This document shows, piece after piece, positions 7,535-16,790 of a stretch of DNA of 64,000 nucleotides. The translations under genes and the position numbers were made by a program. Position 1 is the first letter of the stretch, and every line of letters begins with the position of its first letter. The DNA lies in the NCBI RefSeq assembly GCF_041549525.1, contig NZ_CP157456.1:2976001-3040000 (forward strand). The letters are read 5' to 3'. Origin of the DNA: Paenarthrobacter aurescens (GTDB lineage Bacteria > Actinomycetota > Actinomycetes > Actinomycetales > Micrococcaceae). The notes beneath the pieces are model-generated. The model was not told the DNA's origin. It was given only the letters and a program-made list of their open reading frames with translations, and searched no databases.

Positions 7535-8881
7535 ATGCGTACCAACCTTGACCGCAGACATTTCCTGGGGCTGGCAGGCCTCGGAGCCGGAGCCGCCGCC
7601 CTCGCCGCATGCGGTGGACCGTCGACGGCGGGCACGACAGACGCCGTCGACACCGCGGCGATCGACTTCAGCGGCGTGAAGCCTGCCGCCTCCATAGACT
7701 TCTGGACCAACCACCCCGGCAAGTCCCAGGACGTGGAGAAGGCGATTATTGAGAAGTTCCACGCCAAATTCCCGGAGATCAAAGTAAACCTGGTGACGGC
7801 CGGTGCCAACTATGAAGAGATCGCACAGAAGTTCCAGACCTCCCAGGCGGCAAAGACCGGGCTGCCGGGACTGGTTGTGCTCTCGGACGTTTGGTGGTTC
7901 CGCTACTACTCCAACGGCAGCATCATCCCCATTGATGGCTTGGTGAAACAGCTCGATATCAAGATTGATGACTTCCAGAAGTCCCTGGTTGATGACTACA
8001 AGTACGAGGACAAACAGTGGGCTCTCCCCTACGGCCGGTCCACGCCGCTTTTCTACTACAACAAGGATCATTTCAAGGCCGCCGGACTTCCGGACCGCGC
8101 GCCCGCCACGTGGCAGGAGTTCGCTGAGTGGGCTCCCAAACTCAAGGCAACCTCGGGTGCCCAGTACGCCTATATCTATCCTGCCCTTGCCGGCTACGCA
8201 GGCTGGACCCTCCAAAACAATTTGTGGGGCTGGGGTGGCAGCTGGTCCAAGGACTGGGACATCACCTGCGATTCAGCCCAGTCCGTGGCAGCGCTGCAGT
8301 GGGCCCAGGACTCCATCTACAAGGACGGTTGGGCCGGTGTCTCCTCCAAGGAGGCAGCGGATGACTTCGCCGCCGGGATCACCTCGTCCACCATTTCCTC
8401 CACAGGCTCCCTGCTGGGCGTCCTGAAGGCAGCCAAGTTCAATGTGGGCGTAGGGTTCCTGCCTGGCGGACCCGAGGCACCCAGCGGAGTCTGCCCCACA
8501 GGCGGCGCCGGCCTTGGCATCCCCAGCGGGATCACCAAGGAAGAACAGCTGGCGGCCGCTACGTTCCTGAAGTTCATGACGGAGCCGGAAAACACGGCCG
8601 CCTTCTCCGCCGCCACCGGTTACATGCCCACCAGGCTCTCGGCTGACATGTCGGCCGTCCTTGCTGCAACACCACAGATCAAGACGGCCATGGATCAGCT
8701 CGCGGCCACCAGGGTCCAGGACAATGCCCGCGTGTTCCTGCCGGGCGCTGACCAGGAAATGGCAAAGTCGGCCGCCAAGATCCTCACGCAACAAGGGGAC
8801 GTGCAGGCAACCATGACCGAGTTGAAGAAAACCCTTGAAGGTATATACACCAAGGATGTGAAGCCCAAGCTGAAGGCATAA
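7535..8881 (+). CDS. Extracellular sugar-binding lipoprotein of the ABC importer
   Basis: Captures the substrate outside the cell and delivers it to the two permeases. From ATG 7535, preceded by GAGAGGAAG, the protein is 448 aa. The N-terminus has a twin-arginine motif (DRRHFLGLAG) and a lipobox (AALAAC, Cys26), indicating Tat export and lipid anchoring. The mature part is a family-1 (UgpB/MalE-like) binding protein: WTNHPGKSQDVEKAII near residue 55 and WALPYGRSTPLFYYNKDHF near residue 160. The exact ligand cannot be read from sequence; glycerol-phosphate or an oligosaccharide are options. The gene ends 18 bp before a terminator. Confidence 0.9.
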   Translation: MRTNLDRRHFLGLAGLGAGAAALAACGGPSTAGTTDAVDTAAIDFSGVKPAASIDFWTNHPGKSQDVEKAIIEKFHAKFPEIKVNLVTAGANYEEIAQKFQTSQAAKTGLPGLVVLSDVWWFRYYSNGSIIPIDGLVKQLDIKIDDFQKSLVDDYKYEDKQWALPYGRSTPLFYYNKDHFKAAGLPDRAPATWQEFAEWAPKLKATSGAQYAYIYPALAGYAGWTLQNNLWGWGGSWSKDWDITCDSAQSVAALQWAQDSIYKDGWAGVSSKEAADDFAAGITSSTISSTGSLLGVLKAAKFNVGVGFLPGGPEAPSGVCPTGGAGLGIPSGITKEEQLAAATFLKFMTEPENTAAFSAATGYMPTRLSADMSAVLAATPQIKTAMDQLAATRVQDNARVFLPGADQEMAKSAAKILTQQGDVQATMTELKKTLEGIYTKDVKPKLKA

Positions 8882-8899
8882 CCGCTTCAGAACACAGAC

Positions 8900-8927
8900 G
8901 AGCCGGGCTGCGTTTGCAGCCCGGCTC
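8900..8927 (+). terminator. Terminator after the ABC operon
   Basis: GAGCCGGGCTGC and GCAGCCCGGCTC form a perfect 12-bp stem with a GTTT loop, followed by TTCTCCT. It lies between the binding-protein gene and the convergent map gene and could act in both directions. Confidence 0.8.
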
Positions 8928-8941
8928 TTCTCCTGCGGGTG

Positions 8942-9769
8942 TTACGGGATCGGGACAGGCACGACGCCCAGTGGCGCCAACTGCTTGGCGCCACCGTCCG
9001 GGGCGGACAACACCCAGATGCCCTTTTCGTGAACAGCTACGGAGTGCTCCCACTGGCAGGAACGCTTTCCGTCCGTGGTCACCACAGTCCAGTCGTCATC
9101 CAAAGTTGCGGTCTCGATCCCGCCGCGAACCAACATGGGCTCAATGGCGAGGCACAGACCCGGCCTGATCTTGGGTCCGCGATGGCTGGTCCGGTAGTTC
9201 AGGACGTCCGGAGCCATGTGCATCTCCGAGCCGATGCCGTGGCCCACGTAGTCCTCCAGAATGCCCAGTGGCTTTCCGGGCACAGATGATACGTAGTCAT
9301 CGATCGCGTTTCCGATGTCCCCCACGAACTTGCCCTTGGCGAGGGCCGCGATACCGTGCCACATGGCCGCTTCCGTGACGTCGGAGAGCCGCTGGTCTTC
9401 CGGATCAGCGTTGCCCACAATCACGGTACGGGCGGAGTCCGAATGCCATCCGTCAACAATGCAGCCGCCGTCGATGGAGATGATGTCGCCATCATTGAGG
9501 ACCTTTCCACCCGGGATGCCATGGACCACTTCCTCATTGACCGAGGTGCAGATGGTGGCCGGAAACCCGTGATAGCCAAGGAAGTTCGACTTTGCTCCGG
9601 CATCGTTGAGTACCGCAGCGAAGACGTCGTCCAGGTCCTTGGTGGTAACGCCCGGTTTGGCCGCCGCAACGGCAGCGTCGAGGGCACGGCTCAGGACAAG
9701 GCCGGCCTGGTGCATGGTGCGCATCTGCTCGTTTGTTTTGTACTCAATGCGGGGCTGACCGAACGCCAT
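8942..9769 (-). CDS. map: Methionine aminopeptidase, type I
   Basis: Removes the initiator methionine from nascent proteins. The 275-aa product from ATG 9769 (MAFGQPRIEYKTNEQMRTM) has the five metal ligands in order: the two Asp within DGWHSDSARTVIVG, His in GHGIGSEMH, Glu in AIEPMLVRGG, and Glu in CQWEHSVAVHEKG. The frame is open further upstream but the family alignment supports this start. It follows secY-adk but is cut off from adk by a terminator at 9874-9912, so it probably has its own promoter. Confidence 0.95.
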   Translation of the reverse strand: MAFGQPRIEYKTNEQMRTMHQAGLVLSRALDAAVAAAKPGVTTKDLDDVFAAVLNDAGAKSNFLGYHGFPATICTSVNEEVVHGIPGGKVLNDGDIISIDGGCIVDGWHSDSARTVIVGNADPEDQRLSDVTEAAMWHGIAALAKGKFVGDIGNAIDDYVSSVPGKPLGILEDYVGHGIGSEMHMAPDVLNYRTSHRGPKIRPGLCLAIEPMLVRGGIETATLDDDWTVVTTDGKRSCQWEHSVAVHEKGIWVLSAPDGGAKQLAPLGVVPVPIP

Positions 9770-9873
9770 GATCTCCTCTGAAGGTTTGCTGTTGAGGCCC
9801 ATCAGGCCCCGTGCTTGAACCATTTTCCCGTACCGGGGAGCATGGCCGAAATTGAATTGCAGGGTGGAACAGG

Positions 9874-9912
9874 AAAAGGGTGTGCCCCGCACTCACCGCA
9901 CGGGACACACCC
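9874..9912 (-). terminator. Terminator after secY-adk
   Basis: On the minus strand GGGTGTGTCCCG (9912-9901) pairs with CGGGGCACACCC (9889-9878), 12 pairs with one G-U, around an 11-nt loop and followed by TTTT. It lies 40 bp past adk and before map. Confidence 0.75.
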
Positions 9913-9951
9913 CTCACTCCAACACCGGTTTCCCGGCTATGTGGAGAACTG

Positions 9952-10530
9952 CTAAACAGCCTTTGCTGACTCGATGGCCGTCAGCACGCGGTCGGTAACT
10001 TCATCGATACCGCCGATGCCATCAACCTGCGTGAGAATCCCACGCTCGGCGTACTTGGCCACAACTGCCTCGGTCTGCTCGTGGTAAAGATCCAGGCGGT
10101 GCCGGATGACAGTTTCGTTATCATCCGAACGGCCCGTTTCCTTGGCGCGGCCAAGAAGGCGGGCTACCAGCTCTTCGTCGTCGGCGGTCAACTGGAGCAC
10201 GACGTCGAGCTCCTGCTCACCCTCAGCGAGGATCTGGTCCAGGTAGTCAACCTGAGCGGTGGTACGCGGGTACCCATCCAGCAGGAAGCCGTTCTCGACG
10301 TCGCTCTGGCTCAGTCGATCGCGAACCATGTTGTTCGTGACGCTGTCCGGAACAAAATCGCCGGCATCCATGTACTTTTTGGCTTCAATGCCCAAAGGCG
10401 TTTCGCCCTTGACGTTGGCACGGAAGATGTCGCCGGTGGAGATGGCGACCACGCCGAGGCGCTCGGAAATCCGCTCAGCCTGCGTACCCTTGCCCGAACC
10501 GGGAGGTCCAATGATCAGCATTCTCGTCAT
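9952..10530 (-). CDS. adk: Adenylate kinase
   Basis: Interconverts AMP + ATP and 2 ADP. The 192-aa protein has the P-loop GPPGSGKGT at residues 8-16, the AMP-binding region (STGDIFRANV), and DGYPRTTAQ near residue 85. It is the short form: the lid has no cysteine zinc site, unlike the longer Gram-positive enzymes. It overlaps secY by 4 bp (ATGA), so the two are translationally coupled, the common secY-adk arrangement. Confidence 0.97.
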   Translation of the reverse strand: MTRMLIIGPPGSGKGTQAERISERLGVVAISTGDIFRANVKGETPLGIEAKKYMDAGDFVPDSVTNNMVRDRLSQSDVENGFLLDGYPRTTAQVDYLDQILAEGEQELDVVLQLTADDEELVARLLGRAKETGRSDDNETVIRHRLDLYHEQTEAVVAKYAERGILTQVDGIGGIDEVTDRVLTAIESAKAV

Positions 10531-11837
10531 CGCAAAAGCCCTTCGTAGTGACGTTGTTGTAGCTGCGCATCAATCTGCTTGACGGTCTCCAGGCCAACAC
10601 CCACCATGATCAGAATCGATGTGCCACCGAACGGGAAGTTCTGGTTGGCATTGATCAGGACGAGTGCAACCAGCGGAATCAACGCCACGAAGCCCAGGTA
10701 AAGGGCTCCAGGCAAAGTAATCCTGGAAAGCACGTACTGCAGGTAGTCCGCGGTCGGTTTACCCGCCCGGATGCCCGGAATAAACCCGCCGTACTTCTTC
10801 ATGTTGTCCGACACTTCTTCAGGGTTGAAGGTGATGGCTACATAGAAGTAGGTGAAGAACACAATCATGGCGAAATAGAGTGCCATGTAGATGGGGTGGT
10901 CGCCACGGGTGAGGTTGTTGTTGATCCACTCAACCCACGGGGCCATCTGCTCCCCTGGCGCAGGCTGGTTGAACTGCGAGATCAGCCCGGGCAGGTACAG
11001 CATGGACGAAGCGAAGATGACAGGCACGACGCCGGCCATGTTCACCTTGATGGGGATGTAGGTGCTGGTGCCACCCACAGTGCGGCGACCGATCATACGC
11101 TTGGCGTACTGCACGGGAACACGGCGCTGGGACTGTTCCACAAAGACCACCAAGGCCACCGTCAGCAGGCCCACGGCGAGGACGGTGAAGAAGGTGCCCG
11201 GACCCTTGGACTCCCAGATGGAGCCCAGCGAACCGGGGAAGCTTGCAGCGATGGAGGTGAAGATCAGCAGCGACATGCCGTTACCCACACCCTTTTCGGT
11301 GACCAGCTCGCCCATCCACATGATGAGGCCGGTGCCGGCCGTCAACGTGATGATGATGAGAATGGTGGTCATGATGCTCTCATCGGGGATGATGGGCAGG
11401 TTGCAGCCAGGGAGCAGCTGACCGGACCGGGCCAGCGACACCAGAGTGGTGGCGTTCAGCAGCCCGAGCGCGATGGTGAGGTACCGGGTGTACTGGGTCA
11501 ACTTTGACTGACCGGAGGATCCCTCTTCGTAGAGCTGCTGGAACCGGGGAATGACTACCCGAAGCAACTGCACGATGATGCTCGCCGTGATGTAGGGCAT
11601 GATGCCCAGGGCAAACACTGAGACCTGCAGCAACGCGCCGCCGCTGAACAAGTTCACCAGCTGGTAGATGCCCTGCGAGGTGTCACCGGTGTTCAAGCAT
11701 TGCTGGACATTCTGGTAGTTCACACCAGGCGAGGGGATAAAAGCTCCCAAGCGGAAGATTGTGATGATTCCCAGCGTGAACAACAACTTGCGTCGCAAAT
11801 CAGGCGTCCGAAACGCCCGGCCGAATGCGCTTAGCAA
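10527..11837 (-). CDS. secY: Protein translocase subunit SecY
   Basis: Central pore of the Sec translocon in the cytoplasmic membrane. The 436-aa protein has ten predicted membrane helices. It starts MLSAFGRAFRTPDLRRKLLF at a TTG (11837) preceded five bases earlier by AGGAGG. It contains FRLGAFIPSPGVN near the plug region and ends with KQIDAQLQQRHYEGLLR. It is transcribed with adk and separated from rplO by a terminator, so it has its own promoter region (about 11838-11947). Confidence 0.97.
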   Translation of the reverse strand: MLSAFGRAFRTPDLRRKLLFTLGIITIFRLGAFIPSPGVNYQNVQQCLNTGDTSQGIYQLVNLFSGGALLQVSVFALGIMPYITASIIVQLLRVVIPRFQQLYEEGSSGQSKLTQYTRYLTIALGLLNATTLVSLARSGQLLPGCNLPIIPDESIMTTILIIITLTAGTGLIMWMGELVTEKGVGNGMSLLIFTSIAASFPGSLGSIWESKGPGTFFTVLAVGLLTVALVVFVEQSQRRVPVQYAKRMIGRRTVGGTSTYIPIKVNMAGVVPVIFASSMLYLPGLISQFNQPAPGEQMAPWVEWINNNLTRGDHPIYMALYFAMIVFFTYFYVAITFNPEEVSDNMKKYGGFIPGIRAGKPTADYLQYVLSRITLPGALYLGFVALIPLVALVLINANQNFPFGGTSILIMVGVGLETVKQIDAQLQQRHYEGLLR

Positions 11838-11896
11838 GCGTCCTCCTGAGTAGAAAGTACAAGGATGTGGTTGGGATCAATGAAACCCAACAACCG

Positions 11897-11902
11897 AGTC
11901 TA
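11897..11902 (-). promoter_or_regulatory. Candidate secY -10 element
   Basis: TAGACT on the minus strand lies 60 bp before the secY TTG and after the rplO terminator. The -35 is poor. The predicted leader contains a short hairpin, GTTGGG/CCCAAC at 11870-11875 and 11886-11891. Confidence 0.4.
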
Positions 11903-11947
11903 ACCGCTTGTGACGCCGTCGGAATAATCGAGAGCCCACAATCACGC

Positions 11948-11988
11948 AAAAATCCCGGTATACAGGGCCGAAGCCCCGCATACCGGGA
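11948..11988 (-). terminator. Terminator after rplO
   Basis: On the minus strand TCCCGGTAT (11988-11980) pairs with ATACCGGGA (11961-11953), the inner part GGGGC-TTCG-GCCCT extends the helix, and TTTTT (11952-11948) follows. It ends the rplN-rplO block. Confidence 0.85.
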
Positions 11989-12021
11989 TCCTTTTACAAC
12001 GGGCATTTGCCCCACTTGCTC

Positions 12022-12504
12022 TTAGAGAGCAGTGGTGCTTCCGCCTGCAGCAGCAATCTTTTCCGCAGCGCTGGAAGAGAAAGCGTGGGCGGTGACGTCA
12101 ACCTTGACGGTGATGTCGCCGGTGCCCAGCACCTTGACGGGCTGGTTCTTGCGAACGGCACCCTTCTCAACCAAGGACTCCACGGTGACAACGCCACCTT
12201 CCGGGAACAGCTCATTGAGCTTCTCCAGGTTTACAACCTGGAACTCAACCCGGAACGGGTTCTTGAAGCCGCGCAGCTTCGGCAGGCGCATGTGCAGCGG
12301 CAGCTGGCCGCCGGCAAAGCCAGCCTTTACCTGGTAGCGGGCCTTCGTACCCTTGGTACCGCGACCAGCGGTCTTACCCTTGGAGCCTTCACCACGACCA
12401 ACACGGGTCTTGGCGGTTTTGGCACCCGGGGCGGGGCGCAGGTGGTGGACCTTCAGAGCGTGCTGCTTCTCAGCAGTCTCTTCGGCGGTCTTGTTCTCTG
12501 CCAT
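12022..12504 (-). CDS. rplO: 50S ribosomal protein L15
   Basis: Assembly protein of the large subunit. The 160-aa product has a short acidic N-terminal extension ([14 protein letters not shown]), then the family sequence [13 protein letters not shown] and [20 protein letters not shown], and a C-terminal alpha/beta domain. It starts at the last base of the rpmD stop and is the last gene of its block, ending 34 bp before a terminator. Confidence 0.97.
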   Translation of the reverse strand: MAENKTAEETAEKQHALKVHHLRPAPGAKTAKTRVGRGEGSKGKTAGRGTKGTKARYQVKAGFAGGQLPLHMRLPKLRGFKNPFRVEFQVVNLEKLNELFPEGGVVTVESLVEKGAVRKNQPVKVLGTGDITVKVDVTAHAFSSSAAEKIAAAGGSTTAL

Positions 12505-12710
12505 TACTTCGCCTCCTCTACATTCACGAGGTGCGGAACCGTGTTCAGCATGCCAACGGTCACGGCGTCAGCGTTGCGGACAACGGTGTGTCCGATGCGC
12601 TTGAGGCCGAGGGACCGAAGGGTGGCCTTCTGGTTCTGCTTGGCGCCAATGACGCCCTTGATCTGGGTGATCTCCAACTTGGCGTCGGAGGGAGTCAGGT
12701 TCTTAGCCAT
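12504..12710 (-). CDS. rpmD: 50S ribosomal protein L30
   Basis: Small large-subunit protein. From ATG 12710 ([19 protein letters not shown]) it is 68 aa, the normal bacterial size, with [20 protein letters not shown] in the middle. The frame continues upstream, but the ATG just after the rpsE stop fits the family. It overlaps rplO by one base. Confidence 0.97.
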   Translation of the reverse strand: MAKNLTPSDAKLEITQIKGVIGAKQNQKATLRSLGLKRIGHTVVRNADAVTVGMLNTVPHLVNVEEAK

Positions 12711-12712
12711 GA

Positions 12713-13417
12713 CTAAACACCTGCCTTCTGGTTCTGGAGCGCGCGCACCAGAGCAGCAGGAGCAACCTCGTCCAGCGGCAAGCCACGGCGGGCAGCCACG
12801 GAAGCGGGCTCTTCGAGCTGCTTCAGAGCGGCAACAGTCGCGTGAACGATGTTGATCGCGTTTGAGGAACCGAGCGACTTGGAGAGGATGTCGTGGATAC
12901 CCACGCACTCCAATACCGCGCGGACCGGACCACCGGCAATAACACCGGTACCGGCGGAAGCCGGACGCAGCAGGACTACACCTGCAGCGGCCTCACCCTG
13001 CACACGGTGCGGGATGGTGCTGCCAACGCGGGGAACGCGGAAGAAGGACTTCTTGGCCTCTTCAACGCCCTTGGCGATAGCTGCGGGAACTTCCTTGGCC
13101 TTGCCGTAGCCGACGCCGACCATACCGTTGCCGTCACCGACGACGACGAGAGCGGTGAAGCTAAAGCGACGACCACCCTTGACGACCTTGGCAACGCGGT
13201 TGATGGTGACAACGCGCTCTACGAACTGGCTCTTCTCAGCCTCACGACCGCCGTCGCGGCCACCACGGCCACCACGGTCGCCGCGGCCCTGGCCACGGTC
13301 GCCGCGCTCGCCACGACGTCCGCCGCGGCGGTCATCGGTAGCGGGTGCGGTCTCAGTTGCTTCAGCAGCTACAGCTTCAGTCACCTGAATGTCCTTTTCG
13401 TTATTTTCAACGGTCAC
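12713..13417 (-). CDS. rpsE: 30S ribosomal protein S5
   Basis: S5 helps form the mRNA entry site and accuracy centre. The 234-aa product starts at a GTG overlapping the rplR stop (GTGA). About 70 N-terminal residues are an extension rich in Arg, Gly and Asp (for example [20 protein letters not shown]), after which the normal S5 begins at [20 protein letters not shown]. The C-terminal domain contains [20 protein letters not shown]. The length is well above E. coli S5 (167 aa) because of the extension. Confidence 0.97.
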   Translation of the reverse strand: MTVENNEKDIQVTEAVAAEATETAPATDDRRGGRRGERGDRGQGRGDRGGRGGRDGGREAEKSQFVERVVTINRVAKVVKGGRRFSFTALVVVGDGNGMVGVGYGKAKEVPAAIAKGVEEAKKSFFRVPRVGSTIPHRVQGEAAAGVVLLRPASAGTGVIAGGPVRAVLECVGIHDILSKSLGSSNAINIVHATVAALKQLEEPASVAARRGLPLDEVAPAALVRALQNQKAGV

Positions 13418-13797
13418 AGTGCCAGCCCACCTTCGCGAGCACCGTCAGCGACGGCGGCGATGCGGCCGTGGTACTTGTTACCGCCACGGTCGAAGACAAC
13501 AGCTTCGACGCCTGCAGCCTTGGCACGCTCGGCAACGAGCTCGCCGACGCGCTTGGCCTTGGCAGTCTTGTCTCCGTCAAATGCGCGGAGGTCAGCTTCC
13601 AGGGTGGAAGCGTAAGCCACGGTTACACCCTTGCTGTCATCGACAACCTGGACGAATACGTGACGTGCCGAACGGTTGACGACCAAACGAGGACGTACAG
13701 CCGTACCGGTGATGCGCTTGCGGATACGAAGCTGGCGACGGCTGCGTGCAGCAGACTTGCTCTTGTTCGAACGCTTCTTGTTAATTGCGATGGCCAT
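13414..13797 (-). CDS. rplR: 50S ribosomal protein L18
   Basis: Binds 5S rRNA in the central protuberance. The 127-aa product starts [20 protein letters not shown] and contains [18 protein letters not shown] and [20 protein letters not shown], the family signature. It sits 3 bp after rplF and overlaps rpsE by 4 bp. Confidence 0.97.
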   Translation of the reverse strand: MAIAINKKRSNKSKSAARSRRQLRIRKRITGTAVRPRLVVNRSARHVFVQVVDDSKGVTVAYASTLEADLRAFDGDKTAKAKRVGELVAERAKAAGVEAVVFDRGGNKYHGRIAAVADGAREGGLAL

Positions 13798-13800
13798 GGT

Positions 13801-14337
13801 TTACTTACCAGCCTTTCCGACCTTGCGGCGGATGACTTCGCCGGCGTAACGGACACCCTTGCCCTTGTAGGGGTCAGGCTTGCGCAGCTTGCGAATGTTG
13901 GCAGCAACCTCGCCGACCTGCTGCTTGTTGATACCCGCAACAGAGAGCTTGGTCGGACCCTCTACTACGAAGGTGATGCCTTCGGGTGCAGAGACGCTGA
14001 CCGGGTGGCTGTAGCCCAGAGCGAACTCCAGGTCAGAACCCTTGGCCTGAACGCGGTAACCGGTACCAACGATCTCAAGCTTCTTCTCGTAGCCCTCGGT
14101 AACGCCCTGGATCATGTTGGCGATCAGGGTGCGGGTCAGGCCGTGCAACGAACGCGAGTTGCGCTCGTCGTTCGGGCGGGTGACCGTGAGAGTGTTCTCT
14201 TCCTGGGTAACCTCGATCGGGCTGGCCACAGTGTGGCTCAGCTCGCCTTTGGCACCTTTGACGCTGATGACGGAGCCATCGAGCTTGACCTCAACTCCGG
14301 CAGGAACGGTGATGGGGAGACGTCCAATACGTGACAT
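13801..14337 (-). CDS. rplF: 50S ribosomal protein L6
   Basis: Large-subunit protein near the factor-binding site. The 178-aa product has two L6 domains, starting [19 protein letters not shown], with the signature [15 protein letters not shown] near the C-terminus. The length is standard. It lies between rpsH (18 bp upstream) and rplR. Confidence 0.98.
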   Translation of the reverse strand: MSRIGRLPITVPAGVEVKLDGSVISVKGAKGELSHTVASPIEVTQEENTLTVTRPNDERNSRSLHGLTRTLIANMIQGVTEGYEKKLEIVGTGYRVQAKGSDLEFALGYSHPVSVSAPEGITFVVEGPTKLSVAGINKQQVGEVAANIRKLRKPDPYKGKGVRYAGEVIRRKVGKAGK

Positions 14338-14355
14338 TATTCTCTTCCTTTCCCG

Positions 14356-14754
14356 TTACCAGACGTACGCGAGGACTTCGCCGCCCACGCCCTTCTTGCC
14401 GGCCTGCTTGTCAGTCAGGAGGCCGGAAGAGGTGGACAGGATTGCGATACCCAGGCCACCCAGCACGTGCGGCAGGTTGGTGGACTTCGCGTAAACGCGG
14501 AGGCCCGGCTTGGAGATGCGGCGGACGCCAGCGATTGAACGCTCGCGGTTCGGACCGAACTTCAGGTCGATGGTCAGCTTCTTGCCAACCTCGGCGTCTT
14601 CTTCCTTCCAGCCGGCAATGTAGCCTTCTGCCTTCAGGATGTCAGCAACGCGTGCCTTCAGTTTGCTGTACGGCATGGACACGGTGTCGTGGTATGCCGA
14701 GTTTGCATTGCGCAGACGCGTGAGCATGTCTGCGACAGGATCTGTCATAGTCAT
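14356..14754 (-). CDS. rpsH: 30S ribosomal protein S8
   Basis: Binds the central domain of 16S rRNA and in many bacteria represses the spc operon by binding its mRNA. The 132-aa product starts [20 protein letters not shown] and ends with [18 protein letters not shown] and a short tail. It is preceded by a 79-bp gap after rplE, exactly where rpsN (S14) is usually found; no S14 frame exists there. Confidence 0.98.
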   Translation of the reverse strand: MTMTDPVADMLTRLRNANSAYHDTVSMPYSKLKARVADILKAEGYIAGWKEEDAEVGKKLTIDLKFGPNRERSIAGVRRISKPGLRVYAKSTNLPHVLGGLGIAILSTSSGLLTDKQAGKKGVGGEVLAYVW

Positions 14755-14833
14755 TTTGGGCTATAGCCCTTCCTCGTACCGGTTTCCGTCACGCTTGCTC
14801 CTAAGAGCCTGCATAGACGGACCTGTCACGTAG

Positions 14834-15409
14834 TTAGTTTTCGGTCTTGAACGGGAAACCAAGCGCCTTGAGCAGCGCGCGGCCTTCGTCATCGGTCTTG
14901 GCGGTGGTGACAACCGTGATGTCCATACCGCGAACGCGGTCGATGGAATCCTGGTCGATTTCGTGGAACATAACCTGCTCGGTCAGACCGAAGGTGTAGT
15001 TACCGTTGCCATCGAACTGCTTGCCGTTGAGGCCGCGGAAGTCGCGGATACGGGGCAGTGCGAGGGATACCAGACGGTCCACGAATTCCCACATGCGGTC
15101 TCCACGCAGAGTTGCGTGTGCACCGATGGGCATGCCTTCGCGCAGCTTGAACTGAGCGATCGACTTGCGGGCCTTGGTTACCTGCGGCTTCTGGCCGGTG
15201 ATCAGGGTGAGGTCGCGGACAGCGCCGTCGATCAGCTTGGAGTCCTTGGCGGCATCTCCAACACCCATGTTCACTACAACCTTGACCAGGCGGGGAACCT
15301 GGTTGACGTTCGCGTAGCTGAATTCGTCCTGCAGGGACTTCTTGATGGTCTCTGCGTACTTGGTCTTCAGACGCGGAACGATCTTCGTTTCGACTGTGGT
15401 CTCAGTCAT
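14834..15409 (-). CDS. rplE: 50S ribosomal protein L5
   Basis: Binds 5S rRNA and contacts P-site tRNA. The 191-aa product contains [20 protein letters not shown], the family signature, and [20 protein letters not shown] at its C-terminus. Its ATG overlaps the rplX stop by one base. The following gap lacks rpsN. Confidence 0.98.
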   Translation of the reverse strand: MTETTVETKIVPRLKTKYAETIKKSLQDEFSYANVNQVPRLVKVVVNMGVGDAAKDSKLIDGAVRDLTLITGQKPQVTKARKSIAQFKLREGMPIGAHATLRGDRMWEFVDRLVSLALPRIRDFRGLNGKQFDGNGNYTFGLTEQVMFHEIDQDSIDRVRGMDITVVTTAKTDDEGRALLKALGFPFKTEN

Positions 15410-15768
15410 TAGATGTCCTTCCCGGTGGCCTTGGACACGCGGATACGGACAGTCTTTGAACGACCATCCTTCTCAACGGTGTCGAGACGGAAACCAACAC
15501 GGGTCGGCTTCTTGGTCGACGGGTCAACCAAAGCAACGTTGGAGACGTGGATCGGGGCTTCAACAACCTCGATGCCACCGGTCTTGGTGCCGCGCTGCGA
15601 CTGACCGACCTTGGTGTGCTTGGTGACGCGGTTGATTCCCTCTACCAGCACGCGGTTGGTGTCCGGGAATACGCGCAGGACCTTGCCCTGCTTGCCGCGG
15701 TCGCCGCCACGTTCCTGCTTGGCGCCGGTGATGACCTGAACCAGGTCACCCTTCTTGATCTTAGCCAT
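15409..15768 (-). CDS. rplX: 50S ribosomal protein L24
   Basis: Early assembly protein of the large subunit. The 119-aa product starts [20 protein letters not shown], a KOW-type start, and contains [20 protein letters not shown] and KKPTRVGF. It is 3 bp after rplN and overlaps rplE by one base. Confidence 0.98.
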   Translation of the reverse strand: MAKIKKGDLVQVITGAKQERGGDRGKQGKVLRVFPDTNRVLVEGINRVTKHTKVGQSQRGTKTGGIEVVEAPIHVSNVALVDPSTKKPTRVGFRLDTVEKDGRSKTVRIRVSKATGKDI

Positions 15769-15771
15769 GGA

Positions 15772-16140
15772 CTAAAGCACCTCCGGGGCCAGCGAAACGA
15801 TCTTCATGAACTTCTTGTCGCGAAGTTCACGACCAACCGGGCCGAAGATACGGGTACCGCGGGGGTCACCGTCGTTCTTCAGGATCACAGCTGCGTTTTC
15901 GTCAAACTTGATGTAGGAACCATCCGCACGGCGGCGTTCCTTCTTGGTACGAACGATGACAGCCTTGACGACGTCACCCTTCTTTACGTTGCCGCCAGGG
16001 ATAGCGTCCTTGACGGTGGCGACGATGACGTCGCCGATGCCTGCGTAGCGACGACCGGATCCACCGAGAACGCGAATGGTAAGGATTTCCTTAGCACCCG
16101 TGTTGTCGGCGACCTTGAGTCGCGACTCCTGCTGAATCAA
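15772..16140 (-). CDS. rplN: 50S ribosomal protein L14
   Basis: Large-subunit protein forming part of an intersubunit bridge. The 122-aa product starts [20 protein letters not shown] and contains the signature [20 protein letters not shown]. It is the first gene of the second ribosomal block: a terminator after rpsQ and a candidate promoter lie in the 353-bp gap upstream, so transcription is at least partly renewed here. Confidence 0.98.
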   Translation of the reverse strand: MIQQESRLKVADNTGAKEILTIRVLGGSGRRYAGIGDVIVATVKDAIPGGNVKKGDVVKAVIVRTKKERRRADGSYIKFDENAAVILKNDGDPRGTRIFGPVGRELRDKKFMKIVSLAPEVL

Positions 16141-16377
16141 TTTTTACTCCTTGCGTCGCGCCGGTTCTCAGACCGAAATCATGCATACGGAATGAGCCTT
16201 GCGGAACGGTTGATCGGGGTGTCTCTTGACCTGCCTGGATTTTGCCAGTACAGGCCTAAACGCCCGTGCCACAAGCATCAGCTTCCCTTGCAGAAAACTC
16301 TGCGCGGGGCAGTATGCAGCGGCACGATTGTTTACGAGGTAGTGGACGACGCACAAGTGGCGCCATACAAACTCAAT

Positions 16378-16383
16378 ATCCTA
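16378..16383 (-). promoter_or_regulatory. Candidate rplN promoter (extended -10)
   Basis: GTGCTAGGAT on the minus strand has a TGC extension before TAGGAT and lies just after the rpsQ terminator. The same TGCTA start occurs at the candidate rpsL (TGCTAGACT) and tuf (TGCTAAAGT) promoters. No good -35 is visible, as is common for extended -10 promoters. Confidence 0.45.
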
Positions 16384-16421
16384 GCACGTTCACGGCACTA
16401 AACCGAAACGGCTGGGAAAGC

Positions 16422-16459
16422 GGAAAGGCCCGCATTCCCAAAGGAATGCGGGCCTTTCC
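16422..16459 (-). terminator. Terminator after rpsQ
   Basis: A perfect 17-bp inverted repeat, GGAAAGGCCCGCATTCC and its complement, with a 4-base loop lies 35 bp past the rpsQ stop. The T tract is weak (CTTTCC), as often seen in high-GC bacteria. Confidence 0.75.
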
Positions 16460-16493
16460 AGTTAATCACTGCCGGGCGGACCCGGCGTCGGAT

Positions 16494-16790
16494 TTACTTG
16501 GCCTTTTCGAGGATCTCCACCAGACGCCACCGCTTGGTAGCGGAGAGCGGGCGGGTCTCAGAGATGAGAACCAGGTCGCCGATGCCGGCGGTGTTCTCTT
16601 CGTCATGAGCCTTGATCTTCGAGGTGCGGCGAATAACCTTGCCGTACAGAGCGTGCTTCACGCGGTCTTCAACCTGAACAACGATGGTCTTTTCCATCTT
16701 GTCAGAGACAACGTAGCCGCGACGCGTCTTACGGTAACCGCGCTGTTCAGCGCTGGCTGCTGCTTCCGTCACAGTTTCCTTCTCGCTCAC
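16494..16790 (-). CDS. rpsQ: 30S ribosomal protein S17
   Basis: Primary 16S rRNA-binding protein of the small subunit. The 98-aa product has an N-terminal extension of about 20 residues ([18 protein letters not shown]), then [20 protein letters not shown] and the signature [20 protein letters not shown]. Its GTG start overlaps the rpmC stop (GTGA). It is the last gene of the S10 block, before the terminator at 16422-16459. Confidence 0.97.
   Translation of the reverse strand: MSEKETVTEAAASAEQRGYRKTRRGYVVSDKMEKTIVVQVEDRVKHALYGKVIRRTSKIKAHDEENTAGIGDLVLISETRPLSATKRWRLVEILEKAK

Larger units (their letters stand above)
16141..16493 (-). other. rpsQ-rplN intergenic region
   Basis: This 353-bp gap holds the rpsQ terminator (16422-16459), a candidate extended -10 promoter (16378-16383) and about 230 bp of putative leader for rplN. 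No coding frame with a ribosomal product was found. In many bacteria rplN follows rpsQ directly, so the gap is a real break. Confidence 0.6.

Noticed and set aside
13240..13340. GC-rich repeated CCACGG/CGCGG words that look like a simple repeat
   Set aside because: They encode the Arg/Gly/Asp N-terminus of S5 and are in frame; no separate element is needed.
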